Source of the DNA: Parabacteroides acidifaciens | GTDB lineage: Bacteria > Bacteroidota > Bacteroidia > Bacteroidales > Tannerellaceae | Direction: 5' to 3' | Assembly: GCF_003363715.1 (NCBI RefSeq) | Contig: NZ_QREV01000015.1 | Span: 31,594-95,593, forward strand | DNA: 64,000 nucleotides | Part shown: in pieces, positions 62,683-64,000 of the stretch | Layout: each line of letters starts with the position of its first letter | Position numbering within the stretch: the first letter of the stretch is position 1 | Translations under genes and position numbers: made by a program | Notes under the pieces: model-generated | Seen by the model: the letters and a program-made list of their open reading frames with translations, nothing else | Database searches by the model: none | Told to the model about the DNA's origin: nothing

Positions 62683-63294
62683 ATGGAACAATTATTGGAA
62701 TATTTCGGAGTATTGACGGGATTGCTTTATCTGCTTTTAGAGATCAGGCAGCATCGCGCCATGTGGGTAGTCGGCTTCCTGACTTCCCTGGTCTACGTGT
62801 TCGTCTTTTTCTTTTCAAAAATATATGCCGACATGGGGTTGAATATATATTATGTCGCAATCAGCATATATGGTTTCTGGCAATGGACCCGTAAAAAAGC
62901 AATAAACGAGGAAAAAACAAATCAGAACGCCCCGGCGAATGAAGCAATCCTCTACCGCAACATGACGTCCCCGCTTTTTGCGGGAATAGCCCTCGCGATC
63001 CTTGCAATTTATGCCTTGCTCTATTATATCCTGCATAATTTCACCGATTCGCCTATCCCTGCCGGTGATGCGTTTACCACTGCCGTCGGGATCGTCGCCA
63101 CCTGGATGCTGGCCCGCCGGATCATCGAGCATTGGATATTCTGGATCATCGTCAACTGCGTATCCGTCTATCTTTATTACCTGCGTGGACTATATCCCAC
63201 CATGTTTCTATATATTTGCTATGCCATACTGGCTGCAGTCGGATTATACACCTGGAAAAAGAAAGGAATAAAAACAAATGATAGCACCTTATAA
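62683..63294 (+). CDS. PnuC-family transporter, probably for thiamine (PnuT-like)
   Basis: 203 residues with about seven hydrophobic helices. The PnuC pattern is seen in EYFGVLTGLLYLLLEIRQHR, YVAISIYGFWQW (the conserved W-x-x-x-W-x-x-x region), TWMLARRIIEHWIFWIIVN and LYYLRGLYPTMFLY. PnuC proteins carry nicotinamide riboside, while relatives (PnuT) carry thiamine by facilitated diffusion coupled to phosphorylation. The overlap of 17 bp with a thiamine pyrophosphokinase gene points to thiamine. No TPP riboswitch is visible upstream. Confidence 0.88.
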   Translation: MEQLLEYFGVLTGLLYLLLEIRQHRAMWVVGFLTSLVYVFVFFFSKIYADMGLNIYYVAISIYGFWQWTRKKAINEEKTNQNAPANEAILYRNMTSPLFAGIALAILAIYALLYYILHNFTDSPIPAGDAFTTAVGIVATWMLARRIIEHWIFWIIVNCVSVYLYYLRGLYPTMFLYICYAILAAVGLYTWKKKGIKTNDSTL

Positions 63295-63907
63295 TTGCGT
63301 CGTCGTCGCAAACGGCACTTTTCCGCAAACCGCTTTGCCGCTCCGCCTGCTGCGCGAAGCCTCCGTCGTCATAGCCTGCGACGGAGCCGTACAGGCTTTG
63401 CATGATGCTGGCATCACCCCGACAGCCATTGTCGGTGATCTGGACAGCATTCAACCCCGCTTCCGGGAACTGTATGCCGGCCGTATCCACATCGTAGAAG
63501 ACCAGGAAATCAACGACCTGACAAAATCCGTCCGTTTTGCCTGCCAATCCGGAGAAAAAGAGGTCCTGATATTAGGAGCCACCGGGTTACGCGAAGACCA
63601 TACACTGGGCAACATTTCCCTATTGGCAGATTATGCCTCCCTGTTCGACCGTGTGGAAATGCTTTCGGACTATGGCATCTTCACCCCCATCCGGCAAACA
63701 ACAACGCTGGACAGCCACCCCGGGCAGCAAGTATCCCTTTTCTCCCTCTCCCCCTGCGGCAGGATAACGACATCCGGTCTCCGCTGGCCGATAAACGACC
63801 GCCAGCTGACAGCTTGGTGGCAAGGGACTCTCAACGAAGCGACAGGAGACAGCTTCACCATCACCCTTTCACCCGGCAGCCCGGTCTTAGTCTACCGCAC
63901 CCTGTAA
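63278..63907 (+). CDS. thiamine pyrophosphokinase
   Basis: 209 residues. Catalytic-domain motifs are VIACDGAVQAL near 33, AIVGDLDSIQPRF near 51, QEINDLTKSVRFA near 78 and LGATGLREDHTLGN near 98, followed by the C-terminal beta-domain (about 130-209). It transfers pyrophosphate from ATP to thiamine, making the coenzyme and trapping thiamine brought in by the overlapping transporter gene. The usual GATGGREDH is GATGLREDH here, a small change. It starts inside the end of the transporter gene. Confidence 0.92.
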   Translation: MIAPYNCVVVANGTFPQTALPLRLLREASVVIACDGAVQALHDAGITPTAIVGDLDSIQPRFRELYAGRIHIVEDQEINDLTKSVRFACQSGEKEVLILGATGLREDHTLGNISLLADYASLFDRVEMLSDYGIFTPIRQTTTLDSHPGQQVSLFSLSPCGRITTSGLRWPINDRQLTAWWQGTLNEATGDSFTITLSPGSPVLVYRTL

Positions 63908-63946
63908 ACGAATAGTTCATTTCTAAGAAAAAGTGAGCTATCCCGT

Positions 63947-63965
63947 TCCCGCGCTTGACGCGGGA
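63947..63965 (+). terminator. GC hairpin after thiamine pyrophosphokinase
   Basis: A perfect 7-bp GC stem (63947-63953 with 63959-63965) with a 5-nt loop, 40 bp past the stop codon. No T-run follows, so it is only a possible terminator. Confidence 0.4.
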
Positions 63966-64000
63966 TCGCATTAAAACCGACCGTATAAACAACTGATTGA

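Overview
The window is chromosomal DNA from a gut Bacteroidales bacterium, most likely Parabacteroides or a close relative (family Tannerellaceae). The order is supported by several things. There are two SusC/SusD pairs with FecR anti-sigma factors and an ECF sigma factor. Many lipoproteins carry short charged signal peptides. Promoters match the Bacteroidota form (TTTG, about 19-20 nt, TAnnTTTG), and Shine-Dalgarno sequences are weak. The genus is an inference from overall gene content, not a measured identity.

Layout, left to right. 1-3.3 kb: the 5' part of nagB, a flavodiiron protein, lgt and ddh, all on the minus strand. 3.5-7.0 kb: a TonB-receptor-like outer-membrane barrel overlapping a GLPGLI-family gene. 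7.3-9.8 kb: a strongly AT-rich island of five small minus-strand genes resembling orphan immunity genes. 10.07-10.57 kb: the first copy of a dispersed non-coding element. 10.8-21.6 kb: a sugar isomerase/epimerase, two lipoproteins, recO, a tRNA-Glu/rpsT/tRNA-Glu cluster, gyrB, an operon with a peptidase C26-dipeptidase M19 fusion, a glutaminyl-cyclase-like lipoprotein and sufE, then a HigBA-like toxin-antitoxin pair. 21.7-26.1 kb: three tandem 6-bladed beta-propeller lipoproteins. A fourth copy is cut off right after its lipobox by a 624-bp element that carries the second copy of the dispersed repeat between perfect 28-bp inverted repeats.

26.2-29.1 kb holds rnhB, a RelE/ParE-type toxin-antitoxin pair, vanZ and sufS. 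29.2-51.7 kb is a divergent glycan-foraging region. The left arm (minus) runs fecR, susC, susD, GH2, a propeller lipoprotein and GH16. The right arm (plus) runs ECF sigma, fecR, susC, susD, GH92, an exported Gfo/Idh/MocA protein and a second ECF sigma. One sigma gene lies between two FecR genes, and the intergenic space between the arms holds four imperfect 22-bp tandem repeats. The enzymes (beta-galactosidase-like GH2, GH16 endo-glycanase, GH92 alpha-mannosidase) suggest host glycans as the food source.

51.7-60.9 kb is one long minus-strand run: rimP, nusA, infB, cvpA, sufB, sufC, sufD and a VOC protein. It puts translation and antitermination genes ahead of Fe-S assembly genes whose partners sufS and sufE lie elsewhere in the window. 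61.1-63.9 kb holds an AAA ATPase overlapping a 74-residue gene, then a PnuC-type transporter overlapping thiamine pyrophosphokinase.

The least explained parts are the 505-bp dispersed element with its nested inverted motifs and its 28-bp-repeat-bounded second copy, the 22-bp repeat array between the two glycan-use arms, the AT-rich immunity-like island, and the ATPase plus small-protein pair.
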